Shown: positions 14,584 to 23,139, numbered from the stretch's first letter. The stretch: DNA of 64,000 nucleotides from Pseudonocardia abyssalis (GCF_019263705.2 NZ_JADQDK010000001.1:5642001-5706000); one strand, 5' to 3'. Notes: generated by a model not told the origin, from the sequence alone. Made by a program: numbers and translations.

Positions 14584-15981
14584 TTACGGCCTGCGGGCCA
14601 GCAGGGAGGCCTGCGGCGTCCGCTCGCCGTCCTCCGCCTGCCGGACGGTCTGCGCGTGCACCGGGAGGCCTGCGGCCTCCAGCAGGGCGGCCATCCGCTC
14701 CGGGCGGCGGCGGTGGAAGAGCAGGTCGACGGGGTGGCCGAGGGCGTCGGTGAGGTGCAGCGGCTCGTCCCCGACCTGGAACGTCAGCAGGGCGTGGCCG
14801 CCGGGGGAGAGGACGCGGGCGAACTCCGCGAGCGCCCCCGGCAGCTCGTCGTCGGGGACGTGGATGGTCGAGTAGTGGGCGACGAGCCCGTCGACGCAGG
14901 CGTCGGGCAGCGGCAGGGCCGTCATCGACCCGACGGAGAACCGCAGCTCCGGGTACGAGCGGCGGGCCTGCTCGACCATCCCCGGCGACAGGTCGATCCC
15001 GGAGACGTCGACGCCGAGGCCGTGCAGGTGCGCGGTGATCCGCCCGGTGCCGCACCCCACGTCGACGACCGGGCCGCTCCCGACGACGTCGGCGAACCAG
15101 CGCAGCAGCGCCCGCTCCGCCGGCCGCCGGGGCAGCTCGTCACCGACGTACCCGACGTACTCGGCGGCGATCGCGTCGTAGGAGTCGCGGGTGCGGCGCA
15201 GGAACTCGGGCTCGTCCACGGCGGCGACGCTACCGATCACCACCGTCGCCTCCCGCTCGTCGTCGACGACCGTGCGGGCGACGAGGCCGTGGCGCTCCAT
15301 CGCCGCGGCCGTCAGCGGGGCCTGGCGGTCGCTGGTCTCGATCAGCAGGTGCCCGCCGGGAGCGAGCCAGCGGGGTGCGGCGGCGGCCACGCGCTGCTGG
15401 ATCCCGGTGCCGTCGGGACCGCCGTCGAGCGCGGCGCGGGCCTCGTGCAGGCGGGCCTCGGGCGGCATGAGGGCGATCGCGTCGGTCGGGACGTAGGGGG
15501 CGTTCGCGACGAGGACGTCGACGCGGCCGCGGAGCGCGGCGGGCAGCGGGGCGTCGAGATCGCCCTCGTGGACGTGCCCGCCGGGGAGGTTCCGCCGGGC
15601 GAGCGCGACCGCGGCCGGGTCGACGTCGGCGGCGTGCACCTCCGCGTCCGGGACGGCGGCGTGCACGGCCGCGGCGACGGCCCCGGTGCCGCAGCACAGG
15701 TCCACGACGACGGCCCCCGGCCTGGCCAGCGCGACCGCCCGCTCCGCGAGGAACTCCGTCCGCCTGCGCGGGACGAACACCCCCGCACCGACCGCGATCC
15801 GCAGCCCGCAGAACTCCGCCCACCCCAGGAGGTGCTCGAGCGGCTCGCCCGCGACCCGCCGCCCGACCAGCGCGTCGAGGGCGGCCGGGGGGACCTCGGC
15901 CGCGAGCAGCAGCCGGGCCTCGTCCTCGGCGAACACGCAGCCCGCGGCGCGCAGCCGGGCCACGACGTCGGCGGCCTCCAT
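14584..15981 (-). CDS. Fused methyltransferase: PrmC-related domain plus class I SAM methyltransferase
   Basis: A single 465-residue frame from the ATG at 15981. Residues 1-245 are a PrmC-related glutamine methyltransferase (VVDLCCGTGAVAAAVHAAVP as SAM motif I; VANAPYVP in place of N-P-P-Y). Residues 250-465 are a second, different SAM methyltransferase (SYDAIAAEYVGYVGDELPRR; VVDVGCGTGRITAHLHGLGV; HYSTIHVPDDELPGALAEFA; GGHALLTFQVGDEP). Each half has the usual length of a free-standing enzyme and there is no stop between them. A GTG near the junction (V-D-E-P-E-F) could restart translation. It lies directly downstream of the GAF-ANTAR genes. Substrates are unknown. Confidence 0.7.
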   Translation of the reverse strand: MEAADVVARLRAAGCVFAEDEARLLLAAEVPPAALDALVGRRVAGEPLEHLLGWAEFCGLRIAVGAGVFVPRRRTEFLAERAVALARPGAVVVDLCCGTGAVAAAVHAAVPDAEVHAADVDPAAVALARRNLPGGHVHEGDLDAPLPAALRGRVDVLVANAPYVPTDAIALMPPEARLHEARAALDGGPDGTGIQQRVAAAAPRWLAPGGHLLIETSDRQAPLTAAAMERHGLVARTVVDDEREATVVIGSVAAVDEPEFLRRTRDSYDAIAAEYVGYVGDELPRRPAERALLRWFADVVGSGPVVDVGCGTGRITAHLHGLGVDVSGIDLSPGMVEQARRSYPELRFSVGSMTALPLPDACVDGLVAHYSTIHVPDDELPGALAEFARVLSPGGHALLTFQVGDEPLHLTDALGHPVDLLFHRRRPERMAALLEAAGLPVHAQTVRQAEDGERTPQASLLARRP

Positions 15982-15986
15982 CGGCC

Positions 15987-16724
15987 TCAGACCGGGGGCA
16001 GGTCGTCGACGACCGTGCTGTCGTCGACGACCGCGCGGGCCAGCTCGGTGAGCTGCCGGTTGGTGGCGCGGGCGTGGCGCCGGAGCACGTCGAACGCCAC
16101 GGTCATGTCGACGTCGCGACGCTCGGCGATCACGCCCTTCGCCTGCTCGATCGTCACCCGGCTGTTCAGCGCCCCCTCCAGCTGCTCGGCGAGCAGGTCG
16201 CGGCGGGCGATCGCCCGTTCCTGGATGATCCCGATGGTGGCGACGTCGGCCAGCGCCTGCCCGATGCGGCGGTCGTCGGCCGACATCTCGGCCGGGACCG
16301 CGCCGAACAGGTTCAGCGCGCCGATCGTCTCCGCCCGCAGCCGGAGCGGGAACGCGTGCACCGAGAGGTAGCCGGCGTCGCGGGCGTACGGCGTGAACTG
16401 CGGCCAGCGGGACTCCTCGGCCAGGTCGGCCGCCACGACCTGCGTGCTGTCGTGGAAGCAGTCGACGCACGGACCCTCCGCCGACCGGAGCTGGAACTGC
16501 TCCAGGTCGTGGGCCGCCCCGGTCGAGTACGCGGCGACGGTCAGCCTGCCGCGCTGGTCGGAGAGCATCAGCCCCGCCGCGTCGACGGGGAGCAGGGCGA
16601 CGCAGTCGGCGCTGAGCCGGTGCAGCAGCTCGATGACGTCGTACCCGGCGACGAGGGTGTCGGCCAGCCCGACGAACGCCTCGGCCAGCGACCGCTCACG
16701 GTTGTCGTGCTCGGCTGTGCTCAT
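15987..16724 (-). CDS. GAF-ANTAR transcription antitermination regulator
   Basis: A 245-residue protein. GAF domain at about residues 20-160 (LLPVDAAGLMLSDQRGRLTV; EGPCVDCFHDSTQVVAADLA; VHAFPLRLRAETIGALNLFG). C-terminal ANTAR RNA-binding three-helix domain at 175-235 (NSRVTIEQAKGVIAERRDVD; AFDVLRRHARATNRQLTELA). ANTAR proteins bind paired hairpins in nascent RNA and prevent termination; GAF senses a small ligand or redox state. The ATG at 16724 overlaps the upstream stop as ATGA, so it is translated together with the second GAF-ANTAR gene. Targets are not evident. Confidence 0.85.
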   Translation of the reverse strand: MSTAEHDNRERSLAEAFVGLADTLVAGYDVIELLHRLSADCVALLPVDAAGLMLSDQRGRLTVAAYSTGAAHDLEQFQLRSAEGPCVDCFHDSTQVVAADLAEESRWPQFTPYARDAGYLSVHAFPLRLRAETIGALNLFGAVPAEMSADDRRIGQALADVATIGIIQERAIARRDLLAEQLEGALNSRVTIEQAKGVIAERRDVDMTVAFDVLRRHARATNRQLTELARAVVDDSTVVDDLPPV

Positions 16725-17437
16725 CCTCGCTCCTCCTCGTCGAACCGCAGCCGCCGCGACACCACGTCGCGGGCGACCTCGTCGATCGCGCGGTCGCGGA
16801 CGAACGCGAACGCCCTGAGCCTGCTCAGCGCCACCTCGGGGGTGACCCCGAGCTGGACCATCACCATCCCCGTCGCCTGGTACACCTCGGTGTGCCGCAG
16901 CGGGGACCCCGCCAGCCAGGCGTCGTCCCCCGTGCCGTCGTGCCCGTCGTCGGACCGCAGACCGAGCAGCGACCACAGCGCGGCGTCGGCTCCGCGCAGG
17001 GCCCCTGCGAGCTCGATCGGTCCCAGCATGCCGGGTTCCCGCCGGTACAGGTCCAGAACTCCGACGCAGATCGCGCCGGCCTGCAGGGGCAGCGCGAATA
17101 TCGCGCGCGTCGTGGTGCGCCGGGCGGCCGCGGCGAACACCGGCCAGCGGTCGCCCTGGGCGGCGCGGAGATCGGGGACGAGGACCGGGCGGCGCTCGGT
17201 GACGGCCTCGACGCACGGACCCTCGCCCAGGCTGAACTGCAGCTCCTGGAGGCGCCCCGCCTCGTCGTCGCTCACCCAGATCGGCTCCTGCCGGTCCGGC
17301 CTCACCATCACCGTGATCGCGGCGCCGTCGACGGGGAGCGCGGCGACGCAGGCCTCGCCGATCCGCCGCGGACTCGTCGGCCCGTTGTCGGCGACGATGC
17401 CGGCGAGCATCGCCACCAGCGCGGCGGTCTCATCCAT
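16721..17437 (-). CDS. GAF-ANTAR transcription antitermination regulator (second of tandem pair)
   Basis: A 238-residue paralogue-like protein. GAF domain (VAALPVDGAAITVMVRPDRQ; FSLGEGPCVEAVTERRPVLV; IFALPLQAGAICVGVLDLYR) and ANTAR domain (EVYQATGMVMVQLGVTPEVA; LSRLRAFAFVRDRAIDEVAR). The E-G-P-C signature around the GAF pocket is shared with its neighbour, but overall similarity looks modest, so it is an old duplication or recruitment. The ATG at 17437 is preferred; a GTG at 17470 would add 11 residues. First gene of the run with the second GAF-ANTAR and the fused methyltransferase. Confidence 0.8.
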   Translation of the reverse strand: MDETAALVAMLAGIVADNGPTSPRRIGEACVAALPVDGAAITVMVRPDRQEPIWVSDDEAGRLQELQFSLGEGPCVEAVTERRPVLVPDLRAAQGDRWPVFAAAARRTTTRAIFALPLQAGAICVGVLDLYRREPGMLGPIELAGALRGADAALWSLLGLRSDDGHDGTGDDAWLAGSPLRHTEVYQATGMVMVQLGVTPEVALSRLRAFAFVRDRAIDEVARDVVSRRLRFDEEERG

Positions 17438-17524
17438 GCGGGGACAGCCCCATCGCGACGACACCTCCACGCCGAGCGGCGAGCGTCCGGTGGTGTCCGG
17501 GGCATCTCGGACTGCGGGCGGAGC

Positions 17525-18496
17525 CTACGGACGCCGCCCGTCCGCGGCCCGGGCGGGGCGAGTCGAGCCGTCGACCCGGCCCAGTGCCCCCTCCATCGAG
17601 GTGTACCCGACCCGTGCGGCGCGCTCCACGCGCTCCGCGTCGATGGTCAACCCCCGGACGCCGAGGTCGGCGGTGGGGAGCACCGCGAGCAGGTGCACGC
17701 CGCTGCGCGACGGGTGGGCGGCGTCGTCGAGGACGGTGAGGGACGGGCCGTGCCGGGCGCTCTCCTGGGCCATCGCACCGAGGCCGGGGGCGAACCGGTC
17801 CAGTGCGCGGGCCCAACGGGCCGGACCCGCGCCGGGGTCGGCGGCGCGCAGCTCGGGCAGGGTGCGGTTGAGCAGCGCGAGGACGTGCGTGGCCCCGTCG
17901 CGCAGGGCCCGCTGCACGGCCAGCGGCTCGGCCACCGACCCGTCGATCCAGCGGCGCCCGTGCAGCCGGACCGCAGGCCCGGCGAGCACCGGGATCGCCG
18001 CGGTGGCGCGCAGCGCGAGCCGCCACTCCGGCGCGGACCGCGGTTCCAGGACGTGCCCGGTGAGGTCGTCGGCCGCGGTGGCGACCACCTGCAGAGGGGA
18101 GCCGATCAGCCGCTCCCACGGCAGCGGCTTGGCGACGGTGAGGATGTGGCCGAGCAGGTGGTCCAGCGACACCATCGGACGCCGCGTGCCCAGGCGTCGC
18201 GGGTCGATGAACGCCCGGCACGCCATGTCCTCGAAGAAGATGTGCGCGGCGCCACGGCCGTCGCCGAGCAGCAGCGCGCCGCCGATGTAGGCGCCCGCGG
18301 AGCTGCCGTAGACGACGTCGAAGCAGTCGCCGAGCCCGGCGTCGTCGAGTGCGTGGGCCATCCCGCCCGCGTAGACCCCGCGCATCCCGCCGCCGCTGAC
18401 GACGAGGGCGATGCGGTGGCCGTCGTCGCGGACCCCTGCGTCGCGGCGGCGGACCAGCGCGCGGAGCACCTCGTCGTCACCGGGGAGGGGGAGCAT
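17525..18496 (-). CDS. Patatin-like phospholipase
   Basis: A 323-residue cytosolic patatin. Oxyanion-hole motif G-G-G-M-R-G at 35-40, nucleophile elbow G-S-S-A-G at 64-68 (Ser66), and catalytic Asp in I-D-G-S at 184-187, forming the Ser-Asp dyad. The middle includes a helical lid region (HIFFEDMACRAFIDPRRLGT). It hydrolyses acyl esters of phospholipids or other lipids. No signal peptide, so it acts inside the cell or on the inner membrane face. It stands alone, divergent from the MarR gene at 18654, with about 150 bases between them. Confidence 0.85.
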   Translation of the reverse strand: MLPLPGDDEVLRALVRRRDAGVRDDGHRIALVVSGGGMRGVYAGGMAHALDDAGLGDCFDVVYGSSAGAYIGGALLLGDGRGAAHIFFEDMACRAFIDPRRLGTRRPMVSLDHLLGHILTVAKPLPWERLIGSPLQVVATAADDLTGHVLEPRSAPEWRLALRATAAIPVLAGPAVRLHGRRWIDGSVAEPLAVQRALRDGATHVLALLNRTLPELRAADPGAGPARWARALDRFAPGLGAMAQESARHGPSLTVLDDAAHPSRSGVHLLAVLPTADLGVRGLTIDAERVERAARVGYTSMEGALGRVDGSTRPARAADGRRP

Positions 18497-18653
18497 GCCC
18501 GGATCATCCCCGGTGTCGCCTCCCTACCGGGAGGAGTGTGACCGGATCAGCCGACTGCACCGGCCCGTTCCCGTTCGGGTGTCCTCGCCGCGCGCCATCG
18601 CGTGCCCCGGCCCCGGCCCGGTGAGGATCGGTCCCCGACCGGACGGAGGACCG

Positions 18654-19064
18654 ATGGACACCATGACCACACGGCTCCGGTCCGTACTGGGCCGGGCCGA
18701 GGACCTCGACGAGCGCGCGCTGGCCGAGGTGGGCCTGCCGGTGCGGCACTTCGCGCTGCTGGAGCTCCTGGCCGGCGGCCCGGTCGCGCGCCAGCACGAG
18801 CTCGGTGCCGCGATCGGGCTGGACCGCACCACCACCGCGTCGCTGGTGCGCCGCCTCGACGACCGCGGCCTCGTCCGGCGCACCCCGATGCCCGGCAACA
18901 ACCGGGTACTCGTCCTGGAGCTGACGCCCGACGGTTCGGCCCTGCTCGCGGACGCGGCCCGGCGGCTGGCCGAGTGCGAGCAGCGGCTGCTGGCCCCGCT
19001 CGCGCCCGACGAGCGCGTCCTGCTCCGCCGTGCACTCGACCGTCTCCTGGAGGTGGCCCCGTGA
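18654..19064 (+). CDS. MarR-family transcriptional regulator
   Basis: A 136-residue winged-helix protein. LPVRHFALLELLAGGPVARQ leads into the helix-turn-helix LGAAIGLDRTTTASLVRRLD and the wing D-D-R-G-L-V-R-R-T-P with N-N-R-V-L-V-L-E-L-T, as in MarR. The ATG at 18654 has GGAGGA 4 bases upstream. Its stop overlaps the GTG of the DUF4038 glycosidase (19061), so it probably regulates the operon formed by the glycosidase, the serine hydrolase and the holin-like gene. The effector is unknown. Confidence 0.85.
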   Translation: MDTMTTRLRSVLGRAEDLDERALAEVGLPVRHFALLELLAGGPVARQHELGAAIGLDRTTTASLVRRLDDRGLVRRTPMPGNNRVLVLELTPDGSALLADAARRLAECEQRLLAPLAPDERVLLRRALDRLLEVAP

Positions 19065-20245
19065 AGAACCGGACCCTGGCCGCGGTGCTCGTCGCCGCAC
19101 TCGCCGGACCTCTCACCGCGGCCGCAGCGCCCGGGCTGCCGCCGCTGGAGGTCGGCCCGGACGGCCGCTCGTTCACCGCGGGCGGTGCGCCGTTCCTCTG
19201 GCTGGGCGACACGGCGTGGGGGCTGCTGTCCTCGACCGACCCGGTGGAGGTCGAGCGCTACCTCGATGTCCGCGCGGCGCAGGGCTTCACGGTGGTGCAG
19301 ACCGCGATCCCCGACGGGGGCGAGTGGTCCCGCGTCGACACCGCGGTGGCGGAGGCGGCCGAGCGCGGCCTCCGCATGGCGATCACCCCGGCGGAGCCGG
19401 AGCCGGGGCTGGGCGAGTTCCTCGGTCGGCGCTACGACGACCGGGTCGTGTGGGTGCTCGGCGACGGCAGCGGCGACGACGCCGAGGAGTGGTCGGCGGT
19501 CGCCGACGGTATCGCGGCAGCCGCGGGTGCCGACCCGCTCATGACCTTCGTGCCGGGCCCGGGCACGTCGTCGTCCGACGCCGTCGGTGCGGCGTCGTGG
19601 CTGTCGTTCGCGCAGTACAGCGGCGGGCTGTGCTCTCCCGCAGGACACGGGGCAGTCGACGACCTCGTCGCCCGGCTGCGCAGCCGCCCGCCCGTCCGCC
19701 CCGTCCTCGACGCCCAGCCGACCTACGAGGACGCCCCGGACTGCGCGGGCCCCGGCCGCGCCGACGCGCTCGACGTGCGTCGCAGCGCCTACGCCGACGT
19801 CTTCGCCGGAGCCGCGGGCCACACCTACGGCCACCACGCGGCCTGGGCCGAGGACCCCGCGGCCCGCGCCGCCGCGCTCGTCGACGAGGGCGCGACGCAG
19901 ATGGCGCACCTGCGCGCCCTGACCGACTCCCGCGGCGCCCGCACCCCGGCCCCCGATCTGCTCACCGAGGGGGTCGCGGGCGTCCTGCGCGGCCCGGACC
20001 ACCTGCTGGCCCACGCCCCGGCGGGCCGGGGTTTCGCCCTGGACACCACCGGCCTGTCCGGCGACGCGCTGCACGCGTGGTGGTTCGACCCGCGCACCGG
20101 CGAGCCCGTCGACGCCGGGTCGGTGCAGCGCTCGGGGTCGACGTCGTTCTTCCCGCCCGTCACAGGGCCGGAGGACGCCGACCTGGACTGGGTCCTGGTG
20201 ATCGACGACGTCGCGGCCGGACTCGCCCCGCCCGGTGATCAGTAG
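19061..20245 (+). CDS. Secreted DUF4038 (GH140-like) glycoside hydrolase family protein
   Basis: A 394-residue protein. Signal peptide at residues 1-23 (LAAVLVAALAGPLTAAAAPG). A DUF4038 TIM-barrel follows, opening with APFLWLGDTAWGLLSSTDPV then EVERYLDVRAAQGFTVVQTA. The C-terminal 80 residues are a putative collagen-binding-type domain (GRGFALDTTGLSGDALHAWW then FDPRTGEPVDAG). Family members include GH140 apiosidases and DUF4038 glycosidases of plant cell wall degraders. The usual acidic residues cannot be confirmed here by eye, and the protein is somewhat short. The GTG start overlaps the MarR stop, so it is co-translated with its presumed regulator. Confidence 0.7.
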   Translation: MKNRTLAAVLVAALAGPLTAAAAPGLPPLEVGPDGRSFTAGGAPFLWLGDTAWGLLSSTDPVEVERYLDVRAAQGFTVVQTAIPDGGEWSRVDTAVAEAAERGLRMAITPAEPEPGLGEFLGRRYDDRVVWVLGDGSGDDAEEWSAVADGIAAAAGADPLMTFVPGPGTSSSDAVGAASWLSFAQYSGGLCSPAGHGAVDDLVARLRSRPPVRPVLDAQPTYEDAPDCAGPGRADALDVRRSAYADVFAGAAGHTYGHHAAWAEDPAARAAALVDEGATQMAHLRALTDSRGARTPAPDLLTEGVAGVLRGPDHLLAHAPAGRGFALDTTGLSGDALHAWWFDPRTGEPVDAGSVQRSGSTSFFPPVTGPEDADLDWVLVIDDVAAGLAPPGDQ

Positions 20246-20254
20246 GGTGGAGGC

Positions 20255-21481
20255 GTGGCGGAACTGAAGGTGGACGCGGAGCCGGCGGAGGTCGGTTTCG
20301 ACCCCGACCGGCTGGGCCGGATCGATGCGCACTTCGCCCGCTACGTCGACGACGGGCGGCTCGCCGGCTGGACCGTCGCGGTGGCCCGGCGCGACCGGGT
20401 CGTGCACCTGAGCCACCACGGCCTGGCCGACGTCGAGGCCGCCCGCCCCGTCGGCGACGACACGCTGTGGCGGATCTACTCGATGACCAAACCGGTCACC
20501 TCGGTGGCCGCGCTGATGCTCTACGAGCGCGGGCTGATCGCGCTGACCGACCCGGTCTCGCGGTACATCCCGGCGTTCGCCGACCTGCGCGTCTACCGCG
20601 GCGGCTCGGCGGCCGACCCCGGCACCGAGCCCGCGGCCGAGCCGGTGCGGATCTGGCACCTGCTCACCCACACCGCGGGCCTGACCTACGGCTTCCACCA
20701 CGCGCACCCCGTCGACGAGGCGTACCGCAGCCGCGGTTTCGAGTTCGGCGTGCCCGCCGGGATGGACCTGACCGCCGCCTGCGACGCATGGGCGAGCCTG
20801 CCGCTGGTGCACCAGCCGGGCGCGGAGTGGAACTACTCGGTGGCCACCGACGTGCTCGGCCGCGTCGTGGAGGTGGCGTCCGGCCGGTCGCTCGACGCGT
20901 TCCTCACCGACGAGATCCTGCGCCCGCTCGACATGACCGACACCGGGTTCGGCGCGGCCGACCCCGACCGGCTCGCCGCGCTCTACGTCCCGCGGCCGGG
21001 CGGGGGCCTGCACCGGCACGACCGCATGGGTGACGCCGCGCTGCGCGCGCCCACCTTCCTGTCCGGCGGCGGCGGGCTCGTCTCCACCGCGGCCGACTAC
21101 CACCGCTTCACCCGCATGCTCGCCCGTGGGGGCGAGGTCGACGGGGTGCGACTGCTCGGGTCGCGCACCGTCGCCTACGCCACCCGCAACCACCTGCCGG
21201 GCAACGTCGACCTGCAGGCGTTCGGCCGGCCCATCTTCGCCGAGTCGACCTACCACGGCGTCGGGTTCGGCCTCGGCTTCTCCGTGGTCGTCGACCCGGC
21301 GGCCGGGAAGGCCCTCACCAGCACCGGTGAGTACGCCTGGGGCGGGCTGGCCAGCACCGCGTTCTACGTCGATCCGGTCGAGGAGATCACCGCCATGTTC
21401 TTCACCCAGCTCATGCCGTCGAGCACGTACCCGATCCGGCCGCAGCTCCGCACGCTCGTGACCCAGGCGCTGGTGGCCTGA
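20255..21481 (+). CDS. Serine hydrolase, beta-lactamase class C/esterase EstB family
   Basis: A 408-residue penicillin-binding-protein-like hydrolase. Catalytic S-x-x-K is S-M-T-K (Ser76, Lys79) in LWRIYSMTKPVTSVAALMLY. The Y-x-N-type motif is W-N-Y-S-V near residue 190. The late HTGG-equivalent region is STGEYAWGGLASTAFYVDPV. The W-x-x-x-S-M-T-K and WGG-x-x-x-T pattern is that of EstB-type esterases rather than true beta-lactamases. No signal peptide, so probably cytosolic. The GTG start follows GGAGG. Ten bases separate it from the DUF4038 gene and its stop overlaps the next ATG. Confidence 0.85.
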   Translation: MAELKVDAEPAEVGFDPDRLGRIDAHFARYVDDGRLAGWTVAVARRDRVVHLSHHGLADVEAARPVGDDTLWRIYSMTKPVTSVAALMLYERGLIALTDPVSRYIPAFADLRVYRGGSAADPGTEPAAEPVRIWHLLTHTAGLTYGFHHAHPVDEAYRSRGFEFGVPAGMDLTAACDAWASLPLVHQPGAEWNYSVATDVLGRVVEVASGRSLDAFLTDEILRPLDMTDTGFGAADPDRLAALYVPRPGGGLHRHDRMGDAALRAPTFLSGGGGLVSTAADYHRFTRMLARGGEVDGVRLLGSRTVAYATRNHLPGNVDLQAFGRPIFAESTYHGVGFGLGFSVVVDPAAGKALTSTGEYAWGGLASTAFYVDPVEEITAMFFTQLMPSSTYPIRPQLRTLVTQALVA

Positions 21482-21876
21482 TGTCGAACGCACTCGCCTT
21501 CGTCGTCCGGGTGGCGGTCGTCGCCGTCAGCCTGTGGATCGCCACGCTGATCGTCCCCGGCATCGACAACTCCGCGGGCGGCACCGGGGCGCGGGTCGGG
21601 ACGCTCGTCGCCGTCGCGCTGATCTTCGGCCTGGTCAACGCCGTGCTCAAGCCTCTGATCAAGGTCGTCGGCTGCCCGTTCTACGTCCTGACGCTCGGGC
21701 TGGTCGGGCTCGTCGTCAACGCGCTGCTGTTCCTGCTCGTCGGCTTCATCGCGGGCGGGCTCGGGCTGCCGTTCACCGTCGGCGGGTTCGGGGCGGCGTT
21801 CGTCGGAGCGATCGTGGTGGCCGTGGTCGGGTTCGTGCTGCACGTCGTCATCCCGGACCGGATCGACCAGCGCTGA
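21481..21876 (+). CDS. Phage-holin-family (4-TM) membrane protein
   Basis: A 131-residue membrane protein with four helices: AFVVRVAVVAVSLWIATLIV, TLVAVALIFGLVNAVLKPLI, YVLTLGLVGLVVNALLFLLV and a last segment from AFVGAIVVAVVGFVLHVV. The N-A-V-L-K-P-L and L-T-L-G-L signatures match the Phage_holin_4_2 family, common in actinobacterial chromosomes without any phage; function unknown. The ATG overlaps the serine hydrolase stop (TGATG), so it is the last gene of the MarR-led operon. It converges with tenA. Confidence 0.8.
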   Translation: MSNALAFVVRVAVVAVSLWIATLIVPGIDNSAGGTGARVGTLVAVALIFGLVNAVLKPLIKVVGCPFYVLTLGLVGLVVNALLFLLVGFIAGGLGLPFTVGGFGAAFVGAIVVAVVGFVLHVVIPDRIDQR

Positions 21877-22533
21877 TCAGACGGGCCACGTCTCCTGCCG
21901 GTACGCCCCGTCCCAGAACATCCACTCGTAGCGCGACGTCGTGGTGAAGTGCCGTCGCATCCGCGCGAGGTCGGGCTCCGACAGGGTCCCGGCCGCGCGG
22001 TCGGTCTCGGCCAGCACCGCGTCGACGACGCCCTGGTAGTCGTCGCCGCCGTACATCGCGATCCAGCGGGCGTAGAGGGGATCGGGCGAGCCCGTCTCCA
22101 GCAGGGTCTCGCCGACGCGCGCATAGATCCAGTAGCAGGGGAGCACCGCGCCGACCGCGTCGGCGTAGGAGCCGCCGTGCGCGGTGGCGAGCAGGTAGCT
22201 GAGGTAGGCCTGGGTGGCGGGGGCGACCGGGTCGTCCAGCGTTCCGAGCTCGTCGAGCAGCGACGCGTGCAGGTCGCGCTCGGCCGCGATCGCCCCGGCG
22301 GCGTGCTGGGCGAACATCACGGTGGCGTCCTCGGTCGGGGCCTTCGCCGCACACACCGCGAGGGCCTTCGCGTAGCCGCGCAGGTAGTGCGCGTCCTGTA
22401 CGACGTAGTGCCGGAACGACTCGCGCGGCAGCGTGCCGTCGGCGAGGCCGGACAGGAACGGGTGGGCGAGGATCGCCTCGTAGATGCCGGTGATGTCGGA
22501 CCAGAGCACGTCACGGGGGGCCACGAAGATCAC
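21877..22533 (-). CDS. tenA: Thiaminase II / aminopyrimidine aminohydrolase TenA
   Basis: A 218-residue TenA. Conserved catalytic residues appear at the expected places: Asp47 in VVQDAHYLRGYAKAL, Cys133 in LPCYWIYARVG and Glu203 in SRYEWMFWDGAY. TenA hydrolyses 4-amino-5-aminomethyl-2-methylpyrimidine to the hydroxymethyl form, salvaging the thiamin pyrimidine moiety in the cytosol. No other thiamin gene is nearby and no TPP riboswitch was found upstream, so regulation is unclear. The ATG at 22533 is the only start giving the normal N terminus. Confidence 0.9.
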   Translation of the reverse strand: MIFVAPRDVLWSDITGIYEAILAHPFLSGLADGTLPRESFRHYVVQDAHYLRGYAKALAVCAAKAPTEDATVMFAQHAAGAIAAERDLHASLLDELGTLDDPVAPATQAYLSYLLATAHGGSYADAVGAVLPCYWIYARVGETLLETGSPDPLYARWIAMYGGDDYQGVVDAVLAETDRAAGTLSEPDLARMRRHFTTTSRYEWMFWDGAYRQETWPV

Positions 22534-22701
22534 GTTAGCGCTCGGTCACGGCATCCGTACGACCTGTGCGCGGAGGGTGAGATCCTAGTCACTCTTCGGG
22601 TACGATGGGGTGCGGGCAGCGCAGCCGGCAGCACTATGAACGGAACCCAGGGTGGCCACTCAACGCTGAGAGCCCCGCATCGCACGCGGAGGTGAGTCGG
22701 A

Positions 22702-22917
22702 ATGAGCCCCGTACCCATGGATCATCACGAGAAGATGCGGCTGCGCGCAGCCGCGTTCCGGGTGACCCGTCTGTACCCCGGCCCGGTCGGTGAGGTGCTC
22801 TCGCGGGAGCTGCTCACCTGGGAGGAGTTCGGGTACCGCCTCGGCGGTGGTCAGCTGGTCATGCGGCTGGTCGACCACGTGCTCAAGACGCCGCTGGGGC
22901 AGGCGGAGGCCGCCTGA
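22702..22917 (+). CDS. Small conserved-looking protein of unknown function, 71 aa
   Basis: Reads MSPVPMDHHEKMRLRAAAFR, then VTRLYPGPVGEVLSRELLTW and EEFGYRLGGGQLVMRLVDHV. Compact, charged, probably helical and soluble; the EVLSRELLTWEEFGYRL stretch looks conserved-type rather than random. GGAGG lies 10 bases before the ATG. A promoter-like TACGAT at 22601-22606 lies about 100 bases upstream, leaving a leader of some 90 bases. I do not recognise the family beyond having the feel of small actinobacterial housekeeping proteins. It is divergent from tenA. Confidence 0.6.
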   Translation: MSPVPMDHHEKMRLRAAAFRVTRLYPGPVGEVLSRELLTWEEFGYRLGGGQLVMRLVDHVLKTPLGQAEAA

Positions 22918-22929
22918 GCGCCCGGAGCG

Positions 22930-23139
22930 TCAGCGTCCGAACGTCGCCGTGACCGTGGCGTTCTCGGTCGCGGGGGTGCCGTCGAACAGGCCGCCGACGG
23001 CCCCCGCGACGACCAGCAGGGCCGCGAGCGTCACCAGCGTGCCCAGCCGGCCCGCCACGTCGAGGGCGCGCAGGGCGCGCTCGCGGCGGGACGTGGTGGT
23101 GCGGTGGTGGCGTCCTGCGGTCAGGAATGAAGCGGACAT
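22930..23139 (-). CDS. Small single-pass membrane protein, 69 aa
   Basis: The protein has a basic N terminus (RHHRTTTSRRERALRALDVA), one transmembrane helix (LGTLVTLAALLVVAGAVGGL) and a short Thr-rich outer tail (PATENATVTATFGR). No family recognised. It lies between the 71-residue gene and the acyl-CoA ligase, on the same strand as the latter but transcribed upstream-independent of it. Confidence 0.45.
   Translation of the reverse strand: MSASFLTAGRHHRTTTSRRERALRALDVAGRLGTLVTLAALLVVAGAVGGLFDGTPATENATVTATFGR

Noticed and set aside
22640..22700. Possible TPP riboswitch (CTGAGA near tenA)
   Set aside because: The GCTGAGA at about 22666 is on the strand opposite to tenA, and the rest of the aptamer (the CTGGATAATGCCAGC-like half) is absent.
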